This document shows, in pieces, positions 36,121 to 48,745 of a stretch of 64,000 nucleotides of DNA. The notes below the pieces were generated by a model. It worked only from the letters and a program-made list of their open reading frames with translations. It ran no database searches and had not been told where the DNA came from. Each line of letters starts with the position of its first letter. Position 1 is the first letter of the stretch. Origin of the DNA: Albifimbria verrucaria (taxonomy: Eukaryota; Ascomycota; Sordariomycetes; Hypocreales; Stachybotryaceae). The DNA lies in contig JAHREC010000011.1 in assembly GCA_020081605.1 (NCBI GenBank), positions 868,001 through 932,000 on the forward strand. Direction: 5' to 3'. A program made the translations under genes and the position numbers.

Positions 36121-39100
36121 GGCTGCAGAGGAAAGATGCGAGAGAAGACCAGAAGCACAGTACAGTACATACAACACGCCATGCAATGCAAAGCAACGCC
36201 CTTCTTCCCCTCTCGCCCTCTTGTCTCATCCGTCATCCTCGCCCCCTGCCCGGTCGACCTTCTCCAAAGTCCTATCGTCCTGTATGGCGTCGCGTCGGCC
36301 GCATAACGCACAAGTTTCCATGCCCAGGCCACACAGGGGTCGAGCGATAAACCCATCGAGCATCGACGCACTAGGAAAAGGAACCGAGCGCTCGACATAT
36401 CATCATCCACCTCACCTCGAGCGACCGCAGCACGAAAGCCTATGGAGCAAACCGCTGCCGTGGCATTCTTACAGGGACAGGGCCCAAGGGCTTGGGTGCA
36501 ATGGCAAGGGAGCCGGATAGACGGCCACACCATTCCGACTGCCGGACCGTTTCTTTAACCAGCTCGCTCGGCTTTGACATGTGCCCATTTGCTTTTTGTC
36601 TTCATGCACCCTGTGTCTCGTCAATGCGGCCAGCGAAACGAGGAATTTCTTTTTTTTCTTTTTTTTTGTCTTTTCTTTTTCTTTTAGTCGAAGAGAAAGA
36701 CGAAAACACCCTCCAGGCAAAAGAAAGCCCTCATTGTCATGCAACCGACGCTACCATTCACCGATGTGGCTCCCAAAATCCAGCCTGCTGGGATGCTGAG
36801 CTAACCGGTCAAGCTTCCAAAAGGAAACATGCCCTCCCTCCCTCCCTCCCACATACCGATGTAGGTTGCAGTGTGTCCTCTCTGCACATGCTTTCCTGTA
36901 TGTAGCCTTTACGAGGTGCTGCAAAAAATAAGGGATCAACTGGTGGCCTCAAGTGGTCGGCCGGGGCCAGGGTCGATGCGGGTCTTCCGCTGCTCCCGTC
37001 TCTCCTGTAGCGTCTTGACGTTTCCGATGCTACGAGCCAGCCCTCGATTCATTGGCGAATTGGCACAACCGCCTGCAGGCCTGCGCGCAGGTGCAGGCTT
37101 AGGTTCAGGTACAAGGTAGGTGTCTGGAGCAACAGCATGACAAACAGATACCGGCACGATACGACTGTCAGACCGGGCCCTGTTGGTCGTGTACGGTATG
37201 AACGAACCACGATCTTGTCGTCTTCGGATCTTGGAACCGAAACTCCTCGTCCATCTTCTCGGCTGAGGATTCCGACCGCTCCCTGCTCGACTATCGGCGG
37301 CATCTCCCTAAAGCATAAACACTCAATCGCACCGTCATGCTGTCATGATGCAGGTTAACAGGGTCCCGGAACGCCGACCTCTGATTCCACCAACGGAGCG
37401 CCCTCCTCCATGGCCGTTCAAACGGCAACCTGATGTCGAGGCCCCTTGTCTCGAGTTGAACCACATTGCCCACTACGCTGCAACCCCTGGAAAGCCTGCT
37501 GCGGCATAAGGAGGAAGAGGCCGCACCGACGGCTTGGATTGCCCAGCGTGGCTTGCGGCGCCATCCTACCTCGACGACCCGTCTTCCGGAGCCAAAAAGA
37601 CACGAGGAAACAGAGTGCTTACACCGACCAGGGCCGCTCTCTCTCCTCTTTCCTCCCCGACCTTGTCGCCGTCTCAACAATTTAGGAAGCAGCACGGCCA
37701 CACCAGCATATGCCTCCCAGCATCATCACCATAATCATCCTCGGTCTCATCTGTCAATCTACGCACCGCCAAGTCTCGTTTCACCTTTTCCCGGCTTGCA
37801 TATTATTCTCTCCTTAGCGGCATGCGCACCTCGTTTCTTTTTCCCTCACCTTGTGCTGCTCTTCGATCGACAAGCTGGGCCTTACCGAAAAGGCAACGGC
37901 TCGTCATGCAGGTTCGGCTGTTGAATATGACATGTTCTTTTTCCTCCACTTCGCCCTGCGCTTTTGCCAATGCATCGACGCAAATGTCTGCTTATGCTCC
38001 TGACGTTGCGCTGCAGTTGATTTCCTCACTCAGCGCATCCCACCACGACCACCGATTCTCTTGAACAATGACCGCATTTTCTCCAATTTCACTCAACCTT
38101 CGCCGAGGCCGCCTCCGCCCACCGATCCTTGCTTTAGAAATCTCTCCCTGTCTGCAACTACTCCACTCCAGTTCTCCTCCAATGGCGCCCGCGGCGCTTC
38201 ACCTTATCCCGCTCCACATACGTTCATCTATCCCCGCGGAACCTTTACACCTGTTCCCCGAACCAACGGCAAGACCCGACATCGCCAACTCACCACCCTG
38301 ACCATTTATCCCCGATCTCCTACGATGGATCGCCGTCCAGCATTCGTCTCCCGCCCACCGATTGGGTCTTCGAGCCTGGGGCCTAACGTGGCAGCCACAG
38401 GAGCACAAAATCTTGGTTCAGCCGCCGGTTATGGAGATCACCAGTGCGACTCTGGGCCGTGGACTGGTCAGTCGTGTGCCCATCGCTGCCTTGCCTATGG
38501 CGTCTGGGGTTGGGGTTGTGGATTGCCATTATTCATGCGGTGGCTCCCAATCCTCCCAATGACTCTCCTCCACAGGCCAGATCTCGGCGCGCCCATCGCA
38601 TAGCCGTGGACAGGATTCAAGCTTCCGGTCTGCAGTAGCTAGCAAGCAATGCTACAACGGCAGTTTCGACTTTTGAAGCCCGGGATTTACCGACATGTCA
38701 TTGCCCACAAAGCATTCCCACACCTACGCAAGAGGCAACCTGCAACGTAGGCCTCGAGCAAAATCTCCAACGGCCGGGCCCCGTGCGTCTCTTCGTGGCC
38801 ACCCAAGAAAGCCTCTCACATGCCACTGCAGTGAATACCAAGCCCGTCGTGCCACCAAATGCGTATTCCCCAGCCTCGCCGCGCACTTGTCCTTGCTCGT
38901 ACATACAGCACTGTACTAACCACCAAGCCTCCCCGTCAAGCAAACAGCGGCACCCTCCCGTCCTCGTCGCACCACGTCCCGCTTCCTACCATTCGGCCCC
39001 CAATGCTGCTCTAACTGAGGACGTGTCTACGAATCTCGACGCTGCACCATATTATCGAACGTAAATAACCGTATGCAAGATCATTGGATGGGTAGGTAAA

Positions 39101-39860
39101 ACGTCGCACGCACAATCTATCCTCAAACGTCCCGCGTCCACCGCCTACCTCGTTCATGATGCTGTCACGACTCCATGGTTCTTGATTCAGACCCCGGAAC
39201 CTCCTGATCATCACCGTCATCGCTCCTCCGCCTTGGCCGCGTCCCATCCCATCCGGTCAAGATCAGACCCTTTTTCCCTCCTGCTCGACTGCACACCAAG
39301 CTCAGGCCCGCCGTTGCCTCCGCATGTTACCCTTCCACCTTACCTTTTAGCCCCCATGCATCCTGCACCGCAACCACCCTGATGTACCGTATCACCTGCT
39401 TTCTTCTCCCCAAAGCAGGTCCTCGTCTTCGTTCATGTTCCTTTGACGTCGTTTTCGCTTCTGTCGATCCCGTCCGCAGGATGAAGACGGCCGAAGGATG
39501 CCCACTCGTCCCTGCGCCCTTTTACTCGCTCGACCGGCTGGGTGGGGAGACCGTCCAATGCCTGGCCGTTGTCCGTTTTAGCCGTCGTGCCTTTTTATAC
39601 GGCGTCGTAGACGTGCATGGGAGTCATTTCACACTGTTGCCTTTACGGCCCTTGCATTAATAAAAATAAATAAATTCTATGTTCATTGCCGGCTCGTTTC
39701 TGCATATATCGCTAAAAGTGCGTTGTATTCCCTCTCCAGCCCCTCGGCTGCAAGAGCCCGAACGCCTCTTTTACCCTCGCCCCAAACGTGCATCCATTCG
39801 AATTTGGGAACCGGGACCATTTCGGTCCCTTCTAGAGCGTGCGGTTTTCGTGTTTCCCCT

Positions 39861-39885
39861 CTGCTGTTGCTGCTGCTGCTGCTGC
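39861..39885. repeat. CTG triplet microsatellite
   Basis: Eight CTG-type triplets with one TTG interruption. Not in a supported coding region. Confidence 0.85.
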
Positions 39886-40198
39886 ACTCCTTCGTCCTCC
39901 TGCCAGCCTTGCCGAGGGCGCAGGCCGTGCTACGTGATAGATGACTCTATTTCCCGACTGGACCGCGCGGCGCTGCTGGTGCGACGAGAGGGGTCAAAGG
40001 TCCATCATGTCTCGCTTTGTGAGAAAATCATGGGTGGCGGGTATTACCAGTGTGGGAGTTTGTTTTCCTGTGGTTTCGTGACGCTACCGTGGTCGCGTTC
40101 ATAGCCACGCCGCGTTGACGCCCTTGCCCTTTTGCCTTTCGTTTGTAGCCGCGAACCAGTTGGCCTGCTTAGTATGCCACCCATGGTCATGGTCATGG

Positions 40199-41716
40199 TC
40201 ATGCCCATGCCCCCATGCCCAAGGGATGCTGTTCCATGGCTGGGTCGTCGGCTCCGGCTTCGGCTCCAAAACCATCGCCCTCTTTGAACACGGCCGTGAA
40301 GAGATCGGAGATGGAGCCGGTCAGCTTGGTCAGCGCCTCGGTGCGTTCAATGTCTGCTGCGGAGCTGACCTCGAGGGTGCCAGCGCGCTGATCAATGGTA
40401 CCCTTGATCTTGCCGTCCACGATGAGGAAGCCCAGAATGTCCTGGACCTCCGGTTCGGAGATGTCGAGCTGGCGAGCGATCCACGACAAGCGCATGCGGG
40501 TGTAGGGTGCGATGAGCTTGAGCACGCCCTTGGTACGCATGTTACGCGTGACCTCATCGATGTTCTCGGCAATGAAGGGATCTGCGAGGATATCCTGGTT
40601 CTTGTGCAGCACCTGCTCATAGGTGTGGACCTCGTCACGCTGGTAGGCATCAACAAGCTCCGTCATGGCCGAGATACGTGGATCCGTCTTATAGGGCTTC
40701 GTTTCCTGCGAGTCGAAGGGGTTGATGTTGGACTTCATGAGCATCGTCGTCAGCAGCAGGTACTTGAGCACCTGGATGCGCTGGAGAGAGCCGGCCTCGT
40801 CGTAGTTGCGGAAGGACTCGAAGAAGTCGCTTTGGGCCTCCTTCCAGTTCTCCTCGCTCATGTGCATCTTGCCACCGCACTCGCGGATGATGCCCATGAT
40901 GCGCGGGTGGGGCACGGCAGACTTGACCTTGAGGGCCTTTTGGTAGAGCGCCTTGAGCTGCTTGTTGTTCTTCTTCTCGGCAAACATCTGGATCTCGAGG
41001 GCGTAGATCTCGAGCAGGTAGGTGCCCTTGCTGGAGTCGTCGGTGCCGTCCTCGCGCTGGCAGGCACGGTGCAATTCGCGGAGCTTCTTGCCGACAGCGG
41101 CGTAGTCCTTGCGGTCGAGCAGCAGCTTGGCAAGCTTGATGTTGGTCTTGAGCCAGAGGCGCTCGTTGTTGGTGCTCTGGAAGCTCTGGAGGGTGAGGGA
41201 GTAGAACTTCTCCATGCTGGAGACGGCGGCGTCGACGTCGGCGCCCTTTTCGATGTAGTCGAGCATGTTGTTGATGGATTTTTCCGAGTAGTTGCGGGTG
41301 ACGGCGGACTTGACGTAGGTGAGGAGCTCCTCAAAGTGTTCGGCTGCCTGTGACATGTTAGCAGAGTACGGAAATGCAGCGTGGTGGTGCTGACCGACCT
41401 TGTCGTACTGGCCGAGCTTGAACTCGAGCTTGATGGCCTGCTTCAAGCCTTTAAAGCCCCATTCGCCCTTTTCCTCCTCGAGGGAGGGATGCCCAGGAAT
41501 TCAATGATGGCATCCTTGGGATCGGTGAGCTTCAGCTGCTTGGCGTTGTAGTATTTGTTCTCGATGTCGACGTCGTCGGCGTTGTCATCATCGTCCTCCT
41601 CGTACTCAAAGTCGTACCTGCGGTCCGCGCGGTCAGCTCCATTCCACCGGTGGGACTTGGCCAGCAACTTACTGCTCCTCGTCGGACTCTTGCATGAAAT
41701 CCTCGTCGTCAGACAT
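40199..41716 (-). CDS. csn2: COP9 signalosome subunit 2
   Basis: A PCI-domain subunit of the COP9 signalosome, which removes NEDD8 from cullins and in fungi affects development and secondary metabolism. N-terminus SDDEDFMQESDEEQYDFEYE is acidic, as in the family. Diagnostic blocks are NKYYNAKQLK, EWGFKGLKQAIKLEFKLGQY, NYSEKSINNMLDYI, GTYLLEIYALEIQM, HPRIMGIIRECGGKMHM, YLLLTTMLMKSNINPFDSQE, KPYKTDP and, in the PCI winged helix, TRMRLSWIARQLDI. Introns are 41618-41672 and 41348-41398, both in phase. One -1 C loss near 41486 (restores IPPLEEEKGEW). About 490 aa, full length. A 412-codon open frame runs antisense to the large exon and is a composition artefact. Confidence 0.95.
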
Positions 41717-42613
41717 GGTGGCGGCTGGTGCAATGGCTGCAGTTGAAGATGATGGTGAGCTCAGCGTTAGCGTGAGGGAGGTTGAACCATTCAGGCAGCG
41801 CCAAGGACCGACTGGGGGAACGCGGGGTGGGTGTCGCTTATCGATAAGAGATAGGCTGTCAGATAATGTTTTGGCTAGAGCGGCTCTGGAGAATGACCTC
41901 CAAGGTAGGGGTTCTACACTTGTTTGAAAAGGCAACAATTCTCACCTGTGATGCTTAGGTTACACCCATATGATGTGGCAAACCACTCTCGGAAGGCCAG
42001 CGGATTAGTACGATGTGTGGCTTGCAACTCTGAGCAAGGCAATCCGCAATCCCAAGGTTCACGGCTACATGATTGTTCATGTTGTATATGGGCGTAAACC
42101 AGAGTGATCTCGCATAAAGACGTTAAGCAATTGTTGAACCCGCTATAAGGCCCGATAAAATAAGTCCTCATAAGCATTCATGATTTTTAGCATAGCGGTT
42201 GGTTTCACAGCAGTCCATGAATCAGCCTTTTCCCTCCCGTTCCATCTTGATGGTAATGGCCTTCTTCACATCACCCCTGGTTAAGTGTAAAAAACGACCT
42301 GGGAATTTCGAAGAAGGTATCTATAGTTATGAATGCACATGATGAGTCTCACCAAGACTTGGTCCGGACTAGCTACATGAACCTCTTCGTCTAGGGACTT
42401 GGATTTATTCCGCCCAATTCAAGGGTTCCTGCCGAGTTGCTTGAACCTAGAGCTTGGTAGCCTATACGGTATTAAGGCTAGCCGTCTCAAGTAAGAAGAA
42501 CAACATAGAAATTTATCCTAGCATGTAGTAGCGTCGTCCCATCTCACGTCGCGGCATCGTAATGTATCTCACGAGATGATTACGCGAGTGCTAAGAATCC
42601 CGCCAAGACAAAT
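41717..42613. other. Intergenic
   Basis: CSN2 promoter on the left and the F-box 3' flank on the right. A structured-looking stretch at 41940-42180 was considered as a 5S rRNA relic and not accepted. Confidence 0.4.
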
Positions 42614-43681
42614 CTATCCATTAGAAGGAACACCTTCCAACCACATGTTATTCACATATCCTGGAGGATATTGTTTCTGGTCTCGACGTCTTGGCCAATA
42701 CCTGCTTCCCGTGCAGCGCGTCAGGGCCTGCCACTTCCAGTCCATATGATGCCGTACGCTCCCCGCAAGATGGTAACTATATACAACCATGGAAAATTGG
42801 CCGGTATCTTCCTGCTGCACTTGGATCCTGTAATCAGTTAAGCATTGGTCGCAAAACCCTGTTTGGGAATAGGTTTGCTCGCGTTGCTTAGGAATAGGGA
42901 CGTCGTCGTGACGACAGATCCAGTAAGGTCGAGAGCTAGCAAGTGTGTGGAGGGCTTCAACTGTTGGTGTTTGTGGAACGAATTTGTGCGTCACGAAAAG
43001 CATCAGCTCGTCGTTAATGATCTTTCCAGTGTATATGCTTGTCCATCCTCTCCGGTTAGCGTGCGGGATAACGAGGTCAAGCGTTTCAAGGGGTAAACCA
43101 CAGTCCCGACCATAAAAATGGCGATTCATGATCAACCGTGCCTGGAAGTATCCAAATCTGAAACCGGACAAGAGCGGACAGAAATCCATTCTAAGACAAG
43201 TGTTATCAAACCATCTGCGAAAAGCGACCGGTTGCCCAGGAGGCGGTAGAGACGCAGTGCCATGTAACTGAAAACAGTATGTACAAAAGTAATGCGTAGC
43301 TCCTAGATCACGTTCTAGCCGCAGCAGGAATTGTTCTTGCGAATAAATCTCCATCAAGGGCAGGGTCCTCGCGAGGAGCATAACGGAAAGCCCTCTGCAA
43401 GTCAAAGCTAGAGCTAGAACATCATCTGCTGCGGTGAGATGGTCCGTTATGCATAGTATTAGTTCTGGCGGCAGCGTCGCTAAGCCCACCCGCAATGGCG
43501 AGATATTCTGTGTGTGATGGCCCGAGGCATCATCAGATCTAGTACGGATAGAGAGAAAACGTCGTAGTGAGAGCCAGAGATTCTTGATCTTTGGAAAGAG
43601 GCTCTTACGGGGTTGCATGTTATCGGATTTGGTTGCACTTCGACACATCCTACGTGACTTGTATAAATTCGAAGAAAACAA
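42614..43681 (-). CDS. F-box protein
   Basis: An intact 355-codon single-exon frame. After about 60 residues that are basic and Ser-rich (a possible nuclear or basic tail), an F-box-like segment reads LATLPPELILCITDHLTAADDVLALALTCRGL, given here in parts: LPPELILCITDHL then ALALTCRG. The remaining 250 residues contain no recognised repeat but have paired Cys (CTYC, CDQC) and many aromatic residues, in the manner of other fungal F-box proteins of unknown target. It would act as the substrate adaptor of an SCF ubiquitin ligase through Skp1. The start could be one of several Mets in the first 23 codons. No frame repair is needed. Confidence 0.75.
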   Translation of the reverse strand: MFSSNLYKSRRMCRSATKSDNMQPRKSLFPKIKNLWLSLRRFLSIRTRSDDASGHHTQNISPLRVGLATLPPELILCITDHLTAADDVLALALTCRGLSVMLLARTLPLMEIYSQEQFLLRLERDLGATHYFCTYCFQLHGTASLPPPGQPVAFRRWFDNTCLRMDFCPLLSGFRFGYFQARLIMNRHFYGRDCGLPLETLDLVIPHANRRGWTSIYTGKIINDELMLFVTHKFVPQTPTVEALHTLASSRPYWICRHDDVPIPKQREQTYSQTGFCDQCLTDYRIQVQQEDTGQFSMVVYSYHLAGSVRHHMDWKWQALTRCTGSRYWPRRRDQKQYPPGYVNNMWLEGVPSNG

Positions 43682-44882
43682 GAATGATTCGAAAGAGAAG
43701 CTACGGGTGGGGAGAAGGCAGTTTTATAATTCTGCTCAATAAATGCTTTTCGGAAAGTTAAGGTTACGAAGAGGCCATTTGAGCACATGATGACCAGCAG
43801 GACGGAGGTTAATGCTACCATTCTCTTGGTGGTCTTGAAGGCTTATTCCCTATGCTCAGATGAGTGTGTGTCCACATATAGTAGAGGTACTTTGTTGTAT
43901 CACAGGGGATTGAGCAGATAAGAACAAGGGCACAAACAGATACTTTGATTTATACCCAGGTTGAGGTGAGAGTAAAGCAGCCTGTTTTTGCTTTTACGGC
44001 TTGTTTCTGACTGGCTTCCAATCGTAGAGCTTTAGGCGAGACATCAAGGTCCTTTCAATGTCCGTGGGGCCGACTCACAGCAGCAAGCCTTCAGACTGTT
44101 GTTCATCTGGGGATGAGGTACGCAGAAAGCCTCACAGCCACAACTGTGGCTGAGAACCGTTGCCGACTACTTCGAGCTCTACACACCGAGGAGATTTCTC
44201 GATTCACAGCCCTCATGATAAGACAATGAGTATGAATGTTACTTGAGTTACTTGGTATGAGTTCAGGGAGCCTGCCGTGTTCTTATGTGCCAAATAAATA
44301 AGCTACTCTGTGGAAAGTCATGTAGGCCTCGGTCTGGCAATGCTACCAAGATGCCAGCGGGGGCGAGACGAATATCATGCTGGCAAGCCAAAAGGCCCAT
44401 TACCCTCAAGCCCCCACGAACTGTCAACGGTTAGCTCAGTCATACGTACGCTGAATGGGTTTCCAGTCTTTTCGGTCTTGATGTCAATGTGCACCGTTGT
44501 GTTCTCATGCGTCGTGGGTAGGCAAGCCAACACTCAGCCAGGGGTGAGATGCTGCAATCGAGGAGGAGGCACTGAAGCTGTATTCAGGTATTCTCGTGGA
44601 TTTACTGTCCTCTTAAACTGAGCCTAGGATGTTTACTTGCTGCAATCTGCCTCGGTCGGCTCCTTCTCTCTTGTCTGGCGCGACACCAGTTCAGGTACCT
44701 GATGATGAGTGCATTCCTTCAATGTAGTCGTAAACAGGAAAGGAAACTCCTTCCATGATCAGTCGTCGTCTCTTCTCTCCTCTCCTCCGTGTCTACCTCT
44801 TCTTTTGTCTTCTTTTCTCTTTATTCACAATCGACAGCACTGAGATCCAACCAAGCACTTTTCAGAAACCCATTTAAGGACC
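43682..44882. other. Intergenic
   Basis: Divergent spacer between the F-box gene and the small membrane protein. T/C-rich leader just before 44883; nothing else recognised. Confidence 0.45.
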
Positions 44883-45339
44883 ATGGCGTCCTTGGAACGA
44901 TTCACGATAATAGCACCTGCTATTGTCATCATTGTCTACTACTCATGCCACGGCATTGCGCAGCTCTGGCGTTGGAAATACCCAGTGTCCACACCCCGCC
45001 CCCTCAAACGATCCCCATGTCAATTCCCCGAACGTGAACGGAGGGTCACTCAAAGACCTGGCCGAACTAGTAGAGGAGATCCGTGATTGTCAGGTTGTCC
45101 TGCACGACTTAGTCGTGCTCCAAACAGACATTTCCTGCATCAACTACAAGTCCTCGGACTCGTGGGCGGGCAAAACATGGAAGCATCGGTTCCCACCGGG
45201 GAGCCGATGGACCCAGAGCCGCAAGGCCCTGATGATGCTTAGCATTCCCTCGAGGGGACCTCCAGCCCCGAGGTGTGGAGGGCCTCCTGGAACCCGCAAG
45301 GGCACCCAGGGGTACCCCGACGATGGGATCGCATCTTGA
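44883..45339 (+). CDS. Small membrane-anchored protein, unknown family
   Basis: The ATG has a good context (ACCATGG). The N-terminus has one hydrophobic segment (IIAPAIVIIVYYSCHGIA) and then a basic, Pro-rich linker. A helical stretch follows in another frame: SLKDLAELVEEIRDCQVVLH. Joining them needs two -1 losses in the C-runs at 44994-45003 (CACCCCGCCCCC), the same type of error as in the other genes. The end is Pro/Gly-rich. I do not recognise the family; the helical part looks like a short coiled coil. Coding status is plausible, not proven. Confidence 0.4.
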
Positions 45340-46699
45340 CGCGATGTCGGGGCTCAGCACTTCTAGTGTTGCCAAGACGATCCCACAGATGAGTTGTCAG
45401 AGGTCTCCTCCTAGGAAGGATTTGTACTTACTTGCTCACAGGAAGCCCCACTGGTCTACTTGGTCAGAGTAAGGGTATTCTGGCAAGTTACTTTGATGTA
45501 GTGAGGTTTTGAAAGGACGATTCTTGGAGAAAGGGATCGGGTGCGACACAATCAGGGTCTTCTTGACTGCGGGCATTGCCGTCTCATGTATGGTTTTGTG
45601 TGCTTGCAAGTCAAGTCGAACCAATTTGTCGAAGTGCGTCGCAATGGCTACTAGCTGCGGTTAACGGTTCTACTAGTTGGGGTAGTAACAGTCTGATGTG
45701 CATAATTCAAGAGTAAACAGTGGTCCCCGTGAAAAACAATGCGCACTTGCTTGGTGGTTTCCAGCAAACACCACTGGCTCTAGCAGTGCTACTGTAATAT
45801 CATCGCGGCACTTCCAAAAGGTAGTGGAGGCTCGGTCAACAGCGCGATAGCCGACATCTCATACCGTCGTTTTAATTCGGAGGCTATCATTTGCCGGACA
45901 GGAAACCGCCCAGGAAACGCCCAGTTAGGACGGGAGCCGGTGCGCTCGGATGGGACACCGCGACATGCGTGACCAGCGCCTTTGTATCTTCGCCCCGGCT
46001 CAGCAACTCGATCCGCCACGTCCGCGAATCGACAGCGTCTAGGCTGAATAGCCGCAGCGGGCCAAACGACTGAAATTTTCCCTTTTAACTTTATAGAGAT
46101 CGTTCCCTTAAAATGGAAATGATAGGTGCTCAGCCTTGACTCATGTTTGTCGACTAGCTATAGGGCTAATCTAGTAAGACGGTGTTGTGTACGGCGGCTT
46201 GGATCCTAAGGCACTGCAGAGGTTTCTGCTGCATATAATAGGAAGTTATGCTTGTACTTGAGCGGGTGTAAGTCACATGTCAGGTCCCGTTAGAATGTGA
46301 GGACTCTGTTGGTGAAACTATTGCTAAGAATGGTCAGTAGAGAGCTGGAGACTACAAATCCAAAGTGGGAAGGCAGAAATTCCGCATATCTAGCGTAGAT
46401 ATCTCGATAGAAAATCAACTAAATACCTAATAATAAACCACTAAAAATGTAAAAAATCTTAATAATATGATAATAAATCAATTAATTAATATATGTTTAT
46501 CACAACTTCTTATACATTAAGCTATTTGGCTGAATGAAAACCTTGAGGTGCGAAACGTTTGCTATCTTACTGTAGCTACATACAGAAGATATAGAACAGT
46601 ATAGATTAACGATATCCATTGTCGTTACAATTACTTCGCAATACCATGCAATGCCTCGCACTGAGGTTTTAAGAACATAGTGAAATTTCAGTTTCTGTG
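45340..46699. other. Intergenic, AT-rich, with repeat fragment
   Basis: No gene supported. A very AT-rich segment (46400-46500) belongs to a fragment of the dispersed element described at 46370. Confidence 0.45.
46370..46495. mobile_element. Left-end fragment of the MITE-like element
   Basis: GGCAGAAATTCCGCA followed by CTAGCGTAGAT and an AT-rich body matches the left end and interior of the element at 61577-61767. No right terminal inverted repeat was found downstream. Confidence 0.55.
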
Positions 46700-48215
46700 C
46701 TATACATCCGTCGCTATGTGAGGTAGCCACTGGACTAACACACGAAATTGAACGGATAATATAATCAGAATCGCCCATGCTAGATGTCCCTTCAAGATCC
46801 CATTCTTCACGCCGAGCGCAAAAATTGCACTAGATGCACCCGGGGTCACAGCCCTCACAACATTGTTGCCCACGAGCGCCAGAGCATTAATCATTGCTAG
46901 GTAATCAGACGTGGGAGACGCATCGTTAATGGCCAGTTGAATGCTTGTCTGCGACATGATAACTGCAGAGCCCATAATTACCATGACAGGTGCAATAGCA
47001 ACCCAGAGCAATTGGTGCAACGCTGCGTCCGCGGTACGAAGCATTGCATTCATGACGACGTATCCAACAAAGACCAGTGGCCAAAATGTGGCTATGGCAC
47101 TCAGAAGTGGCTTGGTCCCAAGACGTTTGTTCAGGAAAGGGAACGCCAGAAGCAGCCACAGCACTTGGCTGCCACCTTGGACCGCCATGTAGATCGAGAT
47201 TTGAGTTGTGGATAGTTGCATACCACCAAGTCCGACCGGTGTGTATAGATAGACCGGAAGAATGGCGGAGGTGGCCATGGCCAGGAATTTGGCGTACACA
47301 TACGCTCCGAATGTGACGGGAACTCCGGGTGATGTAACCAAAGCCTTGAGGCTGCTTGATTGTGGAGGAGTGTTCTCGTCGATCGAGGCGTCTCCTTTGG
47401 CTTGCTGTGTTTCTTTGAGCCAGAAAGCAGACAAAATACCAATGCCTACACTGATGGCCCCGACAGAAATGCCTGCCAAGGCATATGGATTGCGTATAAA
47501 CCATTCCGAGCTCCCAAAAGATTGGGATATTGAGTTGCTGGGTCCGCGAGCGCGCCGCCAATCATGGGGCCAACAAAATTACCAGCATTGGCAGCAAAGA
47601 CCAGCCAGCTAAATGCCTGTGGCTGCACCTTGGATGGGACGCACTCGGCGACCATGGTGCGGGTGATCAGGTTGGAAGCGGTAAAAACGCCTGCGACGCA
47701 GCGGAAAAGAACCATCTGCCAGAGCGTGGTAGCCATGCCAAAGAGTGAAGACCCGACAGCTGTCCCGAGCAGGCTTATGATGAGAGCCTTCTTGCGGCCC
47801 ATTTTGTCTGATAGCCAGCTCCAGACCACCAACATAACTGTCTGCACAATGGCAAAGATGGACTCGATGAGGCCGCTGTAGAAGCCGACGTCGGACACTG
47901 GCAGGCCGGTGTTGCGGTGCACCATGGCGGCGATGTAGGGAAGATGGAGCCGTAGACAACGGGATCCATCATGCGCGCCAAGCAGAGGATAATCAGTTGC
48001 AGCCAAGGGATACGTCCATTTTGCTCTTTGCCCCCGCCCGGATGCCCGATCTCTTGGCTATGTAGCGTCGAATCTCTGGACGATGGACGATCTACCGCGC
48101 TCAGTTCGCCTGCAAGAAGTGGCCGTCTTTCGTCTTCGATACCGCCGGAGCGGTCGCTCGAGCTATCTGAAAATTCGGTCATGTCAGGCAGAGGGTTCTG
48201 AGTGAGAGCGTTCAA
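46700..48215 (-). CDS. Major facilitator superfamily transporter
   Basis: A 12-segment proton-coupled transporter of the DHA1-like group, plasma or vacuolar membrane; the substrate is unknown. An acidic cytosolic N-terminus (DERRPLL, Ser-rich) precedes TM1. The TM2-3 loop carries WLSDKMGRKKALI, the family's D-x-x-G-R-K/R motif. Later segments include CVAGVFTASNLITRTMVAEC, the central loop with WLKETQQAKG, and TM7-12. Two -1 losses join the three frames: a C near 47942 (restores FPYIAAMVH) and a T or G near 47520 (restores LFGSSEWF). After repair the protein is about 500 aa. The start at 48215 or at the Met 11 codons on is possible. Confidence 0.85.
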
Positions 48216-48745
48216 ACAAAGCGTAATGAGCTGGACAGCTGGAACTTAGCAGTAGGCGGTCAAAAGCTTGCTTCGATAAACAGTCATGGATGTGAAGGCG
48301 TTACACAAAGGTTCAGCCATTGATCCATTGATATTCGGCATAACTAAGACAGTGTTTGATAACTCTCGCCGTGACTGCCGACGTCCCGACGTCCCACGCC
48401 GCGTCTCGGACAAGCATGGTTCTACTTGGGGATGGCTGAGACACGATCAGTTAATTTGGTTTGTGGGTACCAGGTATCGTGCTGCAACTTGTTGGATAAA
48501 ATAGGCTCGACTGAAATGAAGATCCTGATTCACTCAGCATCTGCTACAGCAAGTTACTTTGCAGCCTGGACCATGTGCCAGATAGTGTATCGCCAAAAGT
48601 GAAGTAAAGATGGTGTCATATTCTATTAATCTCATAACGTTGAAAAGCTTCAGCCGAGAGTTACTGCTGTACTGAGATAGGGGTTTATAATCTACTGCGA
48701 GCTCTCTCTACCCATGTTGTCCCTGCCATGCTTTGACACCAGAGT
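48216..48745. other. Intergenic
   Basis: Promoter of the MFS gene and 3' flank of the sulfotransferase-like gene. Nothing recognised. Confidence 0.45.

Larger units (their letters stand above)
34038..40198. other. 6.2-kb gene-poor GC-rich block
   Basis: No domain could be recognised in any frame on either strand, allowing for single-base errors. It holds the otubain promoter on the left, simple repeats (35821-35863, 36047-36120, 39861-39885), and homopolymer T tracts (13 T at 34643-34655; T-rich 36640-36690). Overlapping frames reach 219 codons but look compositional. It could hold a long noncoding RNA, long UTRs or an unrecognised divergent gene. Confidence 0.4.

Noticed and set aside
35874..36533. 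A 219-codon minus-strand frame in the gene-poor block
   Set aside because: Composed of low-complexity Lys/Arg-rich and repeat-derived text; no domain or splice context.
38061..38603. A 180-codon plus-strand frame, Pro/Ser/Thr-rich
   Set aside because: No domain and overlapped by other frames of similar length; probably compositional.
40115..41353. A 412-codon open frame on the plus strand opposite CSN2
   Set aside because: It is exactly antisense to the large CSN2 exon, begins in the 3' flank, and is Val/Leu/Gly-rich as expected for the antisense of a GC-rich frame. No domain.
41940..42180. Possible 5S rRNA relic, with stretches like CTCGGAAG and ATTAGTAC
   Set aside because: The spacing and the 5' and 3' stems do not match a 5S gene; only isolated short words agree.
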